Shown here in pieces: positions 29,579 through 39,452 of a DNA stretch of 64,000 nucleotides; the first letter of the stretch is position 1; the number at the start of each line of letters is the position of its first letter. The notes beneath the pieces were generated by a model, which did no database searches, was not told where the DNA came from, and was given only the letters and a program-made list of their open reading frames with translations. This DNA is from Isochrysis galbana. Lineage: Eukaryota > Haptophyta > Isochrysidales > Isochrysidaceae. The stretch covers positions 3,856,299 through 3,920,298 of the forward strand of contig CM030935.1 of the NCBI GenBank assembly GCA_018136815.1. Reading direction: 5' to 3'. The translations under genes were made by a program, and so were the position numbers.

Positions 29579-31196
29579 ATGGAGCGCCGGGAGGCGAGTG
29601 AGCTGCTCCGCCGTGCGCTGGGAATCGAGGAGCCACAGCCTGAAGTGCAACGGCTCTGCCGGCTCTGGGGCGGCATGGGAGATGTGCTAGAGCTCCGCGT
29701 CGCAGGCAGAGCGCCACTCATCGCCAAGAGGATCCGCATGCCAGGCAAGTGCAGCTCGATCGGCGACCGGCGCAAGAAGGACTCGTACGAGGTCGAGGCG
29801 AGGTTCTACGAGGGCGGACACGCGGAGCGGCTGCTTGCAGCCGGGTGCACGCTGCCCAAGCTGCTCCTCGTTGAGCGCAAGGGTGATGGACAGCTCACTA
29901 TCCTGATGGAGAAGCTCGATGGGCGCAACTCGTCGATGGGCGATGCCGAGATGCGCTCGATGCTCACCTGGCTGGCAACGTGTGTAGCCCCTCTCCCCCG
30001 GCTGCACCGTGCCTGAGCGCTGCATGAACGCCTCGTCACCATCCTCTCACCCACATCCTATCGCCTCAGGTTACATGCTACCTACTGGGGCGAGGCACGT
30101 TCAAACGAGGCAGTGCTCTCTGGGCTGCAGCCTCAGGGGACATACTGGTACCTAGACACGCGTCCCGATGAATGGTGTGATGGTAGCCCTTTCGTCACAC
30201 CTCTATGGGTTCTGGGCATGGGTGTCCACGCGCCTTCCACAGCAATGCCAGCGCTCGTGCTTTTTGGTGACTTTCGTCCGCATACCTTTTCTTTTGAATT
30301 CCCTGTACTATGACCCTCTTGTCAAGCTCAGCCTCACTGCACGTTTCTGCCTTATAGTTCTCTGCCTACTGTTGTGAGCAGGTCTCGCATGCCGCTCAAA
30401 GGGTGGGAGGGCAGACTTCGCCTTGCTGCGCGTGCGATCGATGAGAGGTTGAAAAGGGATCCAATGGTGTGCTTTGGCAGCACGTCCCAAGTGTGCGCGG
30501 ATTGGAGTTTGTGATTGACCACCAGAGGAGCGCGTGCTCTGATGATCCCTTGGTGATACATTGGCTCGCGCCCCTCTGCGAGGCCCGGTGGTGATGCTCG
30601 CTGTCTAGCCTCTCACGTTCGCCAATTGCACGTGCCCTCGCAGATGACCATCGTGCACGGTGATGCCAAGGACGCCAACGTCGTCTTTGGCGGCCGAAAC
30701 AGGCTTGAAGCGCAAGTCTACGACTTCCAATATATTGGCAAAGCGTCTGCGGTAAGTCTGCAGGCTACAGGAAGCTGGCTACCGCTGCTGCATTCTTTGG
30801 ATCCGATGTCGTGCACTATGGTAGAACTGTATGAGGCCATGATTGACCTGCCCTCTGCCGAATCTTCACTTCTTGCAGGCCAAGGATGTTGCATATGCGC
30901 TATGCTGTGCATCCGATGACCCATCAGTTGAGCTTCGTCTGATCGACTTCTACTATGGTGAACTGAGTGGCCTGCTGCGCGCTCAGGGAGACGAGCCTCC
31001 ATCGCAGCAAACCTTGCGCGATTCCCTCGCACTTGCCTATGCCGATCTCGGGCGCTGGATGTCGGGATGGGGCTGGTGGGGCCACGACTTGCGACATAAA
31101 ATAGAGCCACTGCTCGACCAGTTAGATGGCGGTAAAATTCTGGCGACGGAAGAGGAATACGCGGAGGCCATTGCCCGAGAGTTCCCTCTAGATTGA
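29579..31196 (+). CDS. EcKinase-like / aminoglycoside-phosphotransferase-fold kinase
   Basis: Five exons are read: 29579-29979, 30070-30174, 30382-30466, 30644-30751 and 30879-31196. They give 338 residues with matching phases. Family landmarks are a putative ATP-lobe lysine (LIAKRIRMPG), the LTILMEKLDG strand, LHATYWGEARSNE, YWYLDTRPDEW, the catalytic HGDAKDANVVF (~202) and the metal-binding VYDFQYIG (~224), then KDVAYALCC. EcKinase/CHK-like enzymes phosphorylate hydroxyl groups of small molecules; the substrate here is unknown. The exon 2 to 3 junction was set at TG|GTGTGA because it restores RPDEWSRMPLKGWEGRL, which the family expects. A later GT would break the frame. All key residues are present. 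The gene is convergent with the hydrolase downstream. Confidence 0.88.
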
Positions 31197-31633
31197 ATAC
31201 CGCAGAGAAGCTCTGGGCACCATCACCCATCGTATCACATGGTGTGTGTGTTGGGTGTTGGTTGGTGCATGGACGTGCACGTGCGTGCTCTGACATCACA
31301 CTGGCCACGAAGTTCTTGTCTCTGGGGAGCACAAATCAACGCACAGCGGCATAGAGGGAAAATAAACAATTCTAGATCCTAAAGTACTAAACAGCAAAAT
31401 CAGGAAATGTCATATAATCTGGCCTCTTGAAGGGCCACATTTGGTTCCACCCCTACTATGAAGGGTAGATTATGAGAGACACATATAGCACGGGCACTCT
31501 CCACTCGTTTTGTTCCATTGAGGATTGCAACATGCTTTTGTGGCACTTGGAGTGATGTGAAATGTACTTCCCATCAACCAAACGTGAATATGTTGTCAGC
31601 TAACAACGCTCAAGTTAAGGGCCATCAGCTACG
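31197..31633. other. Convergent intergenic spacer
   Basis: AT-richer sequence between the kinase and hydrolase stop codons. It should hold both 3' untranslated regions. Nothing else was recognised. Confidence 0.5.
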
Positions 31634-32728
31634 CTATGAGCAGAACGATTCGTATGTGAGCGCGAGGTACTTTTGTGATGTGATTGGCGATTGGTAGCCG
31701 TTTGGCCGTCCCGCCAAGGGATTGTCATCCCTTGGCTCAAGCGACGCCTGCACATTGCTGAGGATCCCAGCTTCTTCATCTTGCTGCAGCTCTTCGAGCA
31801 CTGAAACGTACGTTCTATTGCCAAAGAGTGCTGCATCTAAGAACAGCCCCACATACCGAACCGTAAGTGCAAGCTGCTCTTGGTGATCAAGCCAATAGTC
31901 TTGAGTCAACGGCTCTCCCATTAGCCCACCAATCACGCGCTCCACCCCGGAGCAAGCGCCGTTTGCAATCTCGGGAATCCCCAAGGAGGCCCCAAGTTCC
32001 CAATCGGTTCCCGAGACGTCCATAAAATTGCAATGAGTACCGCCCACCAGTTCCGCATACAATACCGTGGGCGCACGAACCAACGCATCGTAATATGGAC
32101 GACCCACGAGCCGTGGCGGACAGATGCCGTCAAATGTTGCTGATAGCACGAAGATTGGTTTTGTGATGGCCGACAGATCTTCCGTGTGGATCATGCACGG
32201 ACTGAGTACAAAGGCTGCGTCAAAGGCCTCGTCCTCACTTGTCGCGATCAATCCACCGGCGCCCCCCAACGAGTGACCCATGGCAAGAGCTGGTGCACCC
32301 GACTCAAGCTTGCCATATAGCTGCGAGCTTTCGTCGTTGGCCGTCAAGTTGCGAATGTCGCGCAGCACTTGCGATAGGTCCTTGGCATACCCAGAAAACC
32401 ACGTGTGCGGTGCCCCATTCGAGAGGTCGGTGAAATGCAAGACCGAGTCGATCGGAGACGAGTTAACGAAGACAAAGAGCAGTTTCTGATCATCTGCAAG
32501 CTCGGCCAGGTGCGGGTACCAGTCGCCCCAGCACATCGTACAGTGTGCAACTACTACGATGGCACGGGCCTGCCCATACGAGGGATAGACCACCTTGGCA
32601 TGCACGGTCGCCGCGATCAGGGCCTCTCGGTCGTGCGAAGTGGTAGTGTGTATCGGCTGGGTATGCGCCAGGTTGATCCCCCCCGCGCAGAGCGAGAGGA
32701 GCGCGAGCAGGCTCGAGCGCACAGCCAT
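31634..32728 (-). CDS. Secreted alpha/beta hydrolase (chlorophyllase/PAF-acetylhydrolase-like fold)
   Basis: The single-exon frame gives 364 residues. A signal peptide is evident (MAVRSSLLALLSLCAGGINL). The nucleophile elbow is GHSLGG with Ser153. Likely acid Asp200 lies in SATFDGICPP, and likely His232 in GGTHCNFMD, in the right order for a Ser-Asp-His triad. An HCTMCWGDW segment after the first core strand could form the oxyanion region. Several Cys and N-glycosylation sites (NLT, NRT) fit secretion or an endomembrane location. Known relatives cleave esters or lipids such as chlorophyll, PAF or polyesters; the substrate cannot be read from sequence. It is the only hydrolase in the window and converges with the kinase gene. 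Confidence 0.82.
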   Translation of the reverse strand: MAVRSSLLALLSLCAGGINLAHTQPIHTTTSHDREALIAATVHAKVVYPSYGQARAIVVVAHCTMCWGDWYPHLAELADDQKLLFVFVNSSPIDSVLHFTDLSNGAPHTWFSGYAKDLSQVLRDIRNLTANDESSQLYGKLESGAPALAMGHSLGGAGGLIATSEDEAFDAAFVLSPCMIHTEDLSAITKPIFVLSATFDGICPPRLVGRPYYDALVRAPTVLYAELVGGTHCNFMDVSGTDWELGASLGIPEIANGACSGVERVIGGLMGEPLTQDYWLDHQEQLALTVRYVGLFLDAALFGNRTYVSVLEELQQDEEAGILSNVQASLEPRDDNPLAGRPNGYQSPITSQKYLALTYESFCS

Positions 32729-32904
32729 CGTCCCAATGCAGTAGGGTGGTCGTTTGTACGATCGAAGTCACGCGCGGCACACAAACCGCTAAGGAAGGTC
32801 GTCGGATGACGGCGACGGAACAAACGGAACACTACCTGAGAGGTGGGTAGGTGGGGGGGGGGGGGGGGGGCTCGGTGCTCTGCTTCGAATCACGCTATCG
32901 CTAT
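32729..32904. promoter_or_regulatory. Hydrolase upstream region with poly-G run
   Basis: The run of 18 G at 32852-32870 reads as poly-C in the hydrolase sense direction, matching the pyrimidine-rich leaders of other genes here. Confidence 0.4.
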
Positions 32905-33020
32905 GTACCGATGAAGTTTTTAAAAAATCCTTTAGAAAAGCATCTGAAGATTCTGGGCTACACACCTACTAGTTGCGGGTCCTCCCGTCGCTAAAAAAAC
33001 CTTTTACTACTAATCATCTC
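32905..33020 (-). repeat. LINE/family B 3'-end signature
   Basis: Read on the minus strand, TAGTAGGTGTGTAGCCCAGA with ATCTTCAGATG matches the 3' end of the intact LINE. It is preceded by a family B-like end (AGGCGAGATGATTAG). Confidence 0.65.
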
Positions 33021-33872
33021 GCCTCGCTCGCGGCTATGGGGCGAACGCCGCGCACCGCACGCATTCGCATGCACTGGCCCCTCATCGTACCGACCCCCCC
33101 CCCCCTCACCACTGAGCCACAGACCACCCGAGCCCCCAAGAAGGCACCCAGGGCCGGCGAGACGAGCGAGGGAGAGTCAGGAGGGGCCAGGGGCACTGCC
33201 CCAGCGACCTCCTGTCGAATCCAGAGTATCTCTATACTCAAAGCGGATTCGATACTCGATAGTGCGAACGAATTTTGTTTTCAGGGCTTGTCTCGATGGT
33301 CGATGGTTGGCCGCTCGCTCGACATAATGAACACCGACGCTTCACATCTTCACATCGCTCGTCAATTCATTTGTCTACTCCTTCTTTTTGTTTGTTTCGA
33401 GCGTTTGCGTTTACGTTTGTTTCTCAGTTCTTTTGTCTTTTGTTGATTGAGTGGTGTTAGTAGATTGAGTTTTGTGAGGTGGTCACGTGCGCCGTCGTCA
33501 TGTAGCTCGTTCCCCTCCCTCTTTCTCTCTCTCTCTCTCTCAAGATTGTGCCCCGAATGAGACTTGCCACGAACAAGCACGAGCTTGTTTCGACACCTGC
33601 CCCAGCTGGCCCTCTGGCTCTGGGGGGGACTCGAGGGACGAGGGACCCCGGACCCCGGGACCCCCCGGAGGGGGGCCATGGCCATGGCGCGCGCAAGCGC
33701 AACGCGCCACAGGAGAGCGAAGAGAACGACGAGAAAAGAACGACAAAAAAACGACGCGACTCGCGACTCGACATGCAAGAGAGAGAGGTAATTCTCACGC
33801 TTGTTTGCGATGTATGCGCGGGGCGACACCTCGCTCGCGCGACAGAGATGAATGCCGCAAAAGCGCGGCGTT
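33021..33872. other. Intergenic region, no supported gene
   Basis: It contains simple CT sequence (33525-33542) and GC-rich frames without domains. Nothing could be assigned. Confidence 0.4.
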
Positions 33873-34012
33873 GAGGCGGCTTGTCTTCATTTGGTCTCCC
33901 TTCCCTCCGGTTTCTTCCCGTCCCGCGCCTTGCTTAGGAGCAGGTGCGAGGCGGCTTGCCTTCATGCCTTCATTTGGTCTCCCTTCTCCCTTCCCTCCGG
34001 TTTCTTCCTCTA
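33873..34012 (+). repeat. Two copies of family D repeat
   Basis: GGCGGCTTG(T/C)CTTCATTTGG and CCCTTCCCTCCGGTTTCTTC occur twice in near tandem, the second copy with internal small duplications (CCTTCATG, CTCCCTT). Confidence 0.7.
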
Positions 34013-34790
34013 AGGGTTACCCTTGATGTTGAGTAAAATCTTGCGCGGAAAGTCGAAGGATGCGAATGAGCCCGTTTTTGGCGCGACGTACAGGTGGTAG
34101 ACCTCTTTCTTTCCTTGCGTGACGATGATGCCCTCGGGGGTGACCACCTTGGTGCGCTCTTGGTTGCCTTGCAGGTATATGAAGCCCTGATTCTCGACCG
34201 CTTTCGACAGTGAGTTGATGGTGATGTGGTCCTTCATTTCGAACTTGTAATTGCGTACTACGTACTACCAGGTGCGCCGAGACGTCTTGGAATGCGGTCG
34301 CTAGGGATCGTGAGGACGCCTGGGGCAACTCGAGCGCCTTGTCGTTTAAGGTCTTGTACTTGATATTAATGGGGGCCGGGATGCCGATCATCTGGAAGCT
34401 TGTGACCTTTTTGAATGTGGCGCGGAACTGGTTGGCGCAGTCTGCTGTGACGAGAATTTCCCATGGGCCGGAGGCGCTCTTGGAGATGAATTCCGGCTCG
34501 AGGTCGACGCCGTCGAGCCTATTGAGGTGTGCTACAATTGCGCCGAAGACTACTTCGTCCTTGACTTTGGCTTCCTTGTCCGTGGCTTCGAACACGATAA
34601 CGATTTTCGACATGATCTCGAATTCAGGGGGCTCCATTTCTTGAGAGTCCTCCATGTTGAGTGCGTCCTGTGCGGTGTTGTGGAAGGGTTGGTTAGTGCT
34701 GCAAGGGAGATTGGGATGACTGTGGGGTGCTGCGTTGCAGCGCTGCCGTGTCGTTTTCTTGTGCGAGCGTGCGCCCATGAGGGCTGTGTG
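34010..34790 (-). pseudogene. LINE ORF1 fragment, frameshifted
   Basis: Read on the minus strand, the frame carries GVDLEPEFISKSASGPWEIL and FQDVSAHLVV, then shifts frame near 34240. It continues as SKAVENQGFIYLQGNQER and ends at FPRKILLNIKGNP. The same blocks occur at 44160-44640 (GVDPEPDFWARSIKGPWDI, LQDVAAHLVV, FPRKLIVNV). ORF1 proteins of LINEs bind the element RNA. The copy ends at a family D repeat and is bounded upstream by a family B fragment, so it is incomplete at both ends. Confidence 0.8.
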
Positions 34791-34844
34791 TTGTGTCTTG
34801 TTGTCCCCTGGGGCTGTTGAGTGTTGTGCAGTTCAAAAAAAAAA

Positions 34845-34980
34845 CTTTTAAAATTCTCGCCTCGCGCGTGGCCATGGGTTTAACTACTGTAGCCACGCCC
34901 ATTTTCCCTTCCTCTCCCTCACTTCCCGCCTTGCGGCGACTCCCCTCGTGCTCTACTTAGGGGCCCAGGTTGCGGGGGGG
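34845..34980 (-). repeat. Family B 3'-end fragment
   Basis: TTAAAATTCTCGCCTCGCGC and CCGCCTTGCGGCGACTCCCC match the outer end of family B at 57119-57250. Beyond it, 34981-35164 is G-rich and not assigned. Confidence 0.65.
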
Positions 34981-35169
34981 TGGGGGCGGGCGGGGTGTAC
35001 CGGCCCCCGGTGTTCTGTTCTCTCCTTCCTCCTGTGCCTCCGGGTGGCCAGCTGAAACTGTCTTGCGGACACTGTTGTCTCGTCGATGGTGAGTTGTCTT
35101 TCGCTTGTCGCGTTGTCGTTTTCGCGTGTGTTTTGTCCGGGGGGGGGGGGGGGGAGATGTGTTCCGGCC

Positions 35170-36534
35170 TCAGGCCAGTCTTTCGGCGAGGCCGAGTGCT
35201 GTCGCCACGAGGCCGAGGTTGTCGTTCATCTGGAGCTTGCCCTTCTCGTCTTCTGTGAATATGGGTGTGCTGAGCTCTGACGGTTTTTTAATTTTAGGTT
35301 TTCTGCCCCGGGCCGCCGTGCGGGTGCGCACTAGGCGATGGGCGTCTAGTCGGGCAAGTCCTCTCACTAGGATAGTGAACCTTGTCAGTGTGGATTCTAG
35401 AGTAGGTATGTAGTGATACTCGTATGACTCGAATTCCACTCTGTAAAAGTCTCTTATTATGTATCTCCAAGCTATTATGTATAGAGCTTTTAGGCTGTCG
35501 GGGGTGGTCGCGTTCGGGTATGCAAATAGCCTATCCTTTGTTTTCTGCTTTCTTGACCTGTTTGCGTCCGGGGTATAGTCGGCGATTGCATCTATGGCGT
35601 CAAAGATTTTCCTCGTCGCGGGGCACCACGCTAGGTGGCATGAGTCCTCCCGGTAACGGTTGCACAGCCTGCAAGTTTCCGATGGGCTGGTCCTAAATCT
35701 ATTTCTGGTGCCTATCCTCCTATGAGTGATGTGCTTGAAGTGTGGGTGTTTGTCTGTGTGTTTCAACAGCGGCAGGGTGTATAGCTTGGCTATGTGCCTC
35801 CAGTCTTCTTTCGTGATGTCGAGGCGTTTCGCCCATGCCTCTCTTGCTGGTTGTGGCGCGTTAGGGCGCATCTTTTTGAGCGCTTCTTTGGTGATGTCGG
35901 GAACCGTAATCGCGTCGAGCGCGATTTTTCCTTTGCGAATGGCGTATTCGTCAGCCAGCGGGTATTCCATGTATTTTGGTCCCTTGTATGAGTGTTGTGC
36001 AGTTCCTGTCAAGGGGTGCGTCCTCGGTCTGCTGGTTCCTTCTCGCTTGGAGAGGGTGGGGGTGAGGCCTGGTGGCCCATTCGTGACAGGCTCGTAGGCC
36101 GCGCTGGATGCCCGGCCCTTGGGCCTGTGCTCAGTGCATACAGTGATGCGTACAGAGCTCAGGCCCGCACTGGGGTGTGATGGGTTGTCATGCCGGGTCA
36201 GGGTCTCGTGCTTGCGCACGAGGCCTGAGCCGCGGCTTTGTAGGGGCCCAGCCCGAGGGCTTTCCCTATGGGAGGAGTGCTGTCGGCTCCCAGACCCACT
36301 TTGGGGCTGGTTGCTGGCGGCTGGAGGGGGTGGCTTGTCTGTGTGGCCATGGTGGCCATGCTGGCCCTGGTGGTGTGGGGCTTGCGGGAGGCGGCACGGG
36401 CCGTGGCTCGTGCTCACCTGTTCAGGCTTGGGTGATCCTCGCGCGCGCTTCTGTGGCGCGGCCGTGGTCGCGGCCCGTTCGGCCGGCGCGGCCGGCGCGG
36501 CGGCAGGGGAGGAGGGGAGCGGCGCGCGCTCCAT
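35170..36534 (-). pseudogene. Internally deleted LINE: ORF1 N-terminus fused in frame to ORF2 C-terminus
   Basis: An uninterrupted 454-codon frame starts MERAP at 36534, the same start as the LINE ORF1 copies at 43497 and 38521. Residues ~1-160 are Pro/His/Ser-rich. From ~185 it matches the ORF2 C-terminus: EYPLADEY, HFKHITHRRIGTRNRF, the knuckle CRLCNRYREDSCHLAWC (CX2CX8HX3C) and WRYIIRDFYR, compared with WRYIITDFYR in the intact copy. Endonuclease and reverse transcriptase are absent. No stop interrupts it, so it might be expressed as a small nucleic-acid-binding protein. It could equally be a recent deletion product with chance openness. Confidence 0.85.
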
Positions 36535-36544
36535 GACCCTATCA

Positions 36545-36892
36545 GTTTACTGGTAGTTGCCGCCTCCTCCTGCAAAAAGCGTGCCTCGCTTAGGAGGGGG
36601 TAGGGGGGGAAGCCAACAACTTTTGGGGGACGCTACGAGTGACAGGCGCCCGGTGGGTCGGTCGAGCGGCGGACCCCTGGGGTCGGAGCGGTCTGGGGTT
36701 GGGCAGCGCTGAGGTCGGGTGGCGCTGAGGTCGGGCGGCGCTGAGGTCGGGTGGGGCGATGCAGGAGGGAGGAGGGAGAGGAGGTGGAGCGATGGGAAAT
36801 TAATGGAAGTGGCGGCGAAACGGTCGTAGAGGTGCCAGGCATCTAGTAGGTGTGTAGCGTGTAGCCCAGAATCGTCAGATTTGTTTTTTTAT
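36545..36892 (+). mobile_element. 5'-truncated LINE 3' end
   Basis: It ends CTAGTAGGTGTGTAGCGTGT, AGCCCAGAATCGTCAGAT and a T run, as the intact LINE does near 11725-11757. Upstream is a run of about four ~17-bp GCGCTGAGGTCGGGTG units (36705-36755). Poly-C and CT-rich leader sequence of the GST gene follows. Confidence 0.7.
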
Positions 36893-37198
36893 GGACGGAG
36901 GGAGGGAGGGAGCCAACTTGAGAGATTCTCTTTCCATCCCCCCCCCCCCCCCCCCCCCCTCCCTAAGCTACCTTATGTTTTACCTCTCCCTCTAGCTCCA
37001 CCCCTGCTCCCTGCCTCCCCCTCCCCTATTTCCTTTGCTCTTTCTTCTCTCCTACTACTAGTAGTACTCTCTCTCGCTCCTCCCCTCTCTCCTCTGCTAT
37101 TATTGATCGCTCCCTCTCTTCGTTTCTCTTCTCCCCTTCCCATCTTCTCCCGCCCCCCCCCCCCCTTCTGTCCCCCTCCCTCCCCCTGGCGCGTCGCG

Positions 37199-37975
37199 AT
37201 GAGCCTTCGGATCGCACTCGGTGCCGCTGTGGCTGCGGCTGCGCTATGCGTGGTGAGCTCGCGCCGCTTCAAGTGCCTCGTCCGGCGCAAGCTCGGCCAC
37301 GTCCGCCTCACCTACTTCAACATCGCCGGGCTGGGCGAGCCGCTCCGGCTTAGCCTCGCTCTTGCGCAGATGCCTTTCATCGACGAGCGGCTCTCCAGGG
37401 AGCAGTTCATGCAGCTGAAGCCAAAGCTGCGCTTCGGGCAAGTCCCGTGCCTCACGGTCAATGGCGACGAGTACTTTCAGAGCGCAGCCATCCTGCGCTA
37501 CATCGGCAAAGCATTCGACCTCTCAGGCCAGCTATACCCAGCCGACAATCTGGCGCTCGCCGCGACCATCGACGCCTTGCTCGATGCCTGCTCTGACATG
37601 GTGGTGGGCAAGCGAGTTTACACGTACAAGGAGCGCTTTGGCTTCCCGGAGGCTGTTTTTACGCCCCAGGTCGAAGAGACCATCAAGAAGAAGTGGACGT
37701 CTGAAACGCTCATGCGTCACCTCGGTTTCTTTGTCAATGTCGTCTCCCACTCCAGGACAGGCTGGCTCGCCAGCACCGAGGGTCCGACCGTAGCGGACGT
37801 CCTCCTGGCTTCCATCCTGCGCAACGAAATTGCGGCCTTGATTGAACTGCCGCCGCCCCTTGCCGATCTTGTCGACCGCGTCTATTCCCTACCAGCTGTG
37901 GTTGCCTTCAAGAAAGCGGAGGCGGAGGCCCAGTCGGCAGAAGCTTCAAAGCAAGCGTCATCTTCTAGTGCCTGA
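37199..37975 (+). CDS. Membrane-anchored glutathione S-transferase
   Basis: The single-exon frame gives 258 residues. Residues ~4-20 (RIALGAAVAAAALCVVS) form an N-terminal membrane anchor or targeting signal followed by a basic stretch. The thioredoxin-like domain begins VRLTYFNIAGLGEPLRLSLA with candidate catalytic Tyr39, then FGQVPCLTV and the glutathione-binding YFQSAAILRYIG, as in sigma/mu-like soluble GSTs. The helical C-terminal domain follows, with VADVLLASILR. The Ala/Ser-rich tail is low complexity. GSTs conjugate glutathione to electrophiles or isomerise lipid mediators; the anchor suggests action at an organelle or endomembrane. The frame is open further upstream, but that part is C-rich leader with CT and poly-C runs. 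The ATG was chosen because it begins the hydrophobic anchor. Confidence 0.88.
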   Translation: MSLRIALGAAVAAAALCVVSSRRFKCLVRRKLGHVRLTYFNIAGLGEPLRLSLALAQMPFIDERLSREQFMQLKPKLRFGQVPCLTVNGDEYFQSAAILRYIGKAFDLSGQLYPADNLALAATIDALLDACSDMVVGKRVYTYKERFGFPEAVFTPQVEETIKKKWTSETLMRHLGFFVNVVSHSRTGWLASTEGPTVADVLLASILRNEIAALIELPPPLADLVDRVYSLPAVVAFKKAEAEAQSAEASKQASSSSA

Positions 37976-38235
37976 AATATGCCATCACTGAGTGTAGACC
38001 GGAATGCGCCTCGTTCGCGCCGCGTGCATGTATACAATTGCGTGAGATGCGCTCGCCGTAAACTGTAGCTCGTGGGCTGTGCTCGTGCATTTTCGCGTGT
38101 CTTTTTGGCTTGCTCTGCTCTTGCGCATGGCATGCACTCCCTTCTCTTTCACTTCTTTTCTCTGTGTTCACGTGTGTGTTGTTCGTAGATGAGGTGAGTA
38201 TCCGCTTTGGAATCTTCCTAGCTGTGGTTTGGAAC
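37976..38235. other. GST 3' flank
   Basis: No gene seen; 3' untranslated region expected. Confidence 0.5.
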
Positions 38236-38690
38236 TAAGTTCATAATTTGGTTCACATGGGGAGGCGCCTCGTGCCCTCCTCCGCTCAGGCTCCAATTCC
38301 CCTCGGTGCTGCTAGGGCCTCGCGGTCAACCTCAGCCCCTGCCTCAGGGCATGGGCTGAGCACTCAGTACCCCAACCTAGACTCTCAGTGGGCGCGCCGC
38401 GCGCGCTGCACGCACTCGCCCGCGATGGCCATCACTCCTACTGACTCAACCAAGTTTATACTTAGTTCAGCCATGGCACATGGGGGCCAACTAAGTTTTA
38501 TATACTTGATGCTTGGTTGCGATGGAGCGCGCCGACGCGGCTCTTCTCTCCTCGGCCCCCACCCCGCCGAGGGTGGTCCCCCAGTTCCCATGGACTAGTC
38601 GCGGCTGAAGCGACCGCATCCACGGTCAGAGGCCGAGCAGGTGAGCGCGCCTGCGCGCCTCCTGTGCTTATTGGGTGTATTGGGAACTTT
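38236..38690 (+). mobile_element. Family A/B 5' fragments followed by a LINE ORF1 start
   Basis: The B-like opening AACTAAGTTCATAATTTGGT (38236) is followed by an A-like GTCAACCTCAGCCCCTGCC block. A second opening, AAGTTTATACTTAGTTC (38453), leads to GCGATGGAGCGCGCCGAC at 38519, the same ORF1 start as 43497. The coding part has stops within 60 codons and ends at about 38690. Confidence 0.7.
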
Positions 38691-38814
38691 CTACCGAAAA
38701 AAATCCTCAAATTTTCTCAACCCTGAGATGCGAGATGCTCATTTTCTTACCCCTAATAAAAAATAAAAAACCCTGTGTTGACCGCCCTATGTTATATCCT
38801 AGCCAACCCCTTCC

Positions 38815-39360
38815 CTCCTGGCTCTGGCGCCCCCGACTTCTCTTACCCAAGCAGGGCGAGAAGACACGTTATCGCCGGAGGGGGGAGCTGCCACTCCCTC
38901 CTCCCCTACCTCTTCGCTCTTCCTCCTCTCTTCCCTGCGGCTTTGGCCCATGGCGCGCGCCTGCGGCCCCAGGAGACCTGCGGGGGGCCTTGGGAGCTTG
39001 GGAGCACAGTTCAGGTGGTAGGTGAGGCTGGGGCATGGCCCTGGCCCCTCCTGCCTCTCCCTCGCTGGCTCTCACGCCCCTGCCGGTCGACTGGAGCTGG
39101 CTGGGGGGTCCTGATCAGGGGGGCTCAGGGGGAGGAGGGGTTGGTCAGAGCGACAAGCTGGCCAACGCGGGCCAGGGCGTGCGATCTGTGCCTGACTCTC
39201 AGGGAGAGTCTGGGCAGTCTGAGTGAGACCCCCCTGCATGGCAAGAGGCAGAACAAGGGGGGTGGATGGTTCTCGCCCCCCATGAGCGGAGTTGAGAGAG
39301 TGGGGGGGGCGCGAGGCCCCCCTCCATGGCGACCAATCATAAGATTAGTGGGGGTTTATT
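38815..39360 (-). mobile_element. Diverged family B-related retroposon
   Basis: It holds the B-type layout in the 57119-57866 orientation: a CGCCGGAGGGGGGAGCTG block, CATGGCGCGCGCCTGCGGC, CTGCCTCTCCCTCGCTGGC and the end CGAGGCCCCCCTCCATGG. It is more diverged than the other copies. The stretch 38691-38814 is AT-rich and unassigned. Confidence 0.65.
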
Positions 39361-39452
39361 TTTAGAAGGTGTTCGGCGTACTAACCGGGTAGGCATGCCA
39401 GATGCGACAGCACTATACATCACTTTTTTACATTTACGTACTCCAAGTCATG

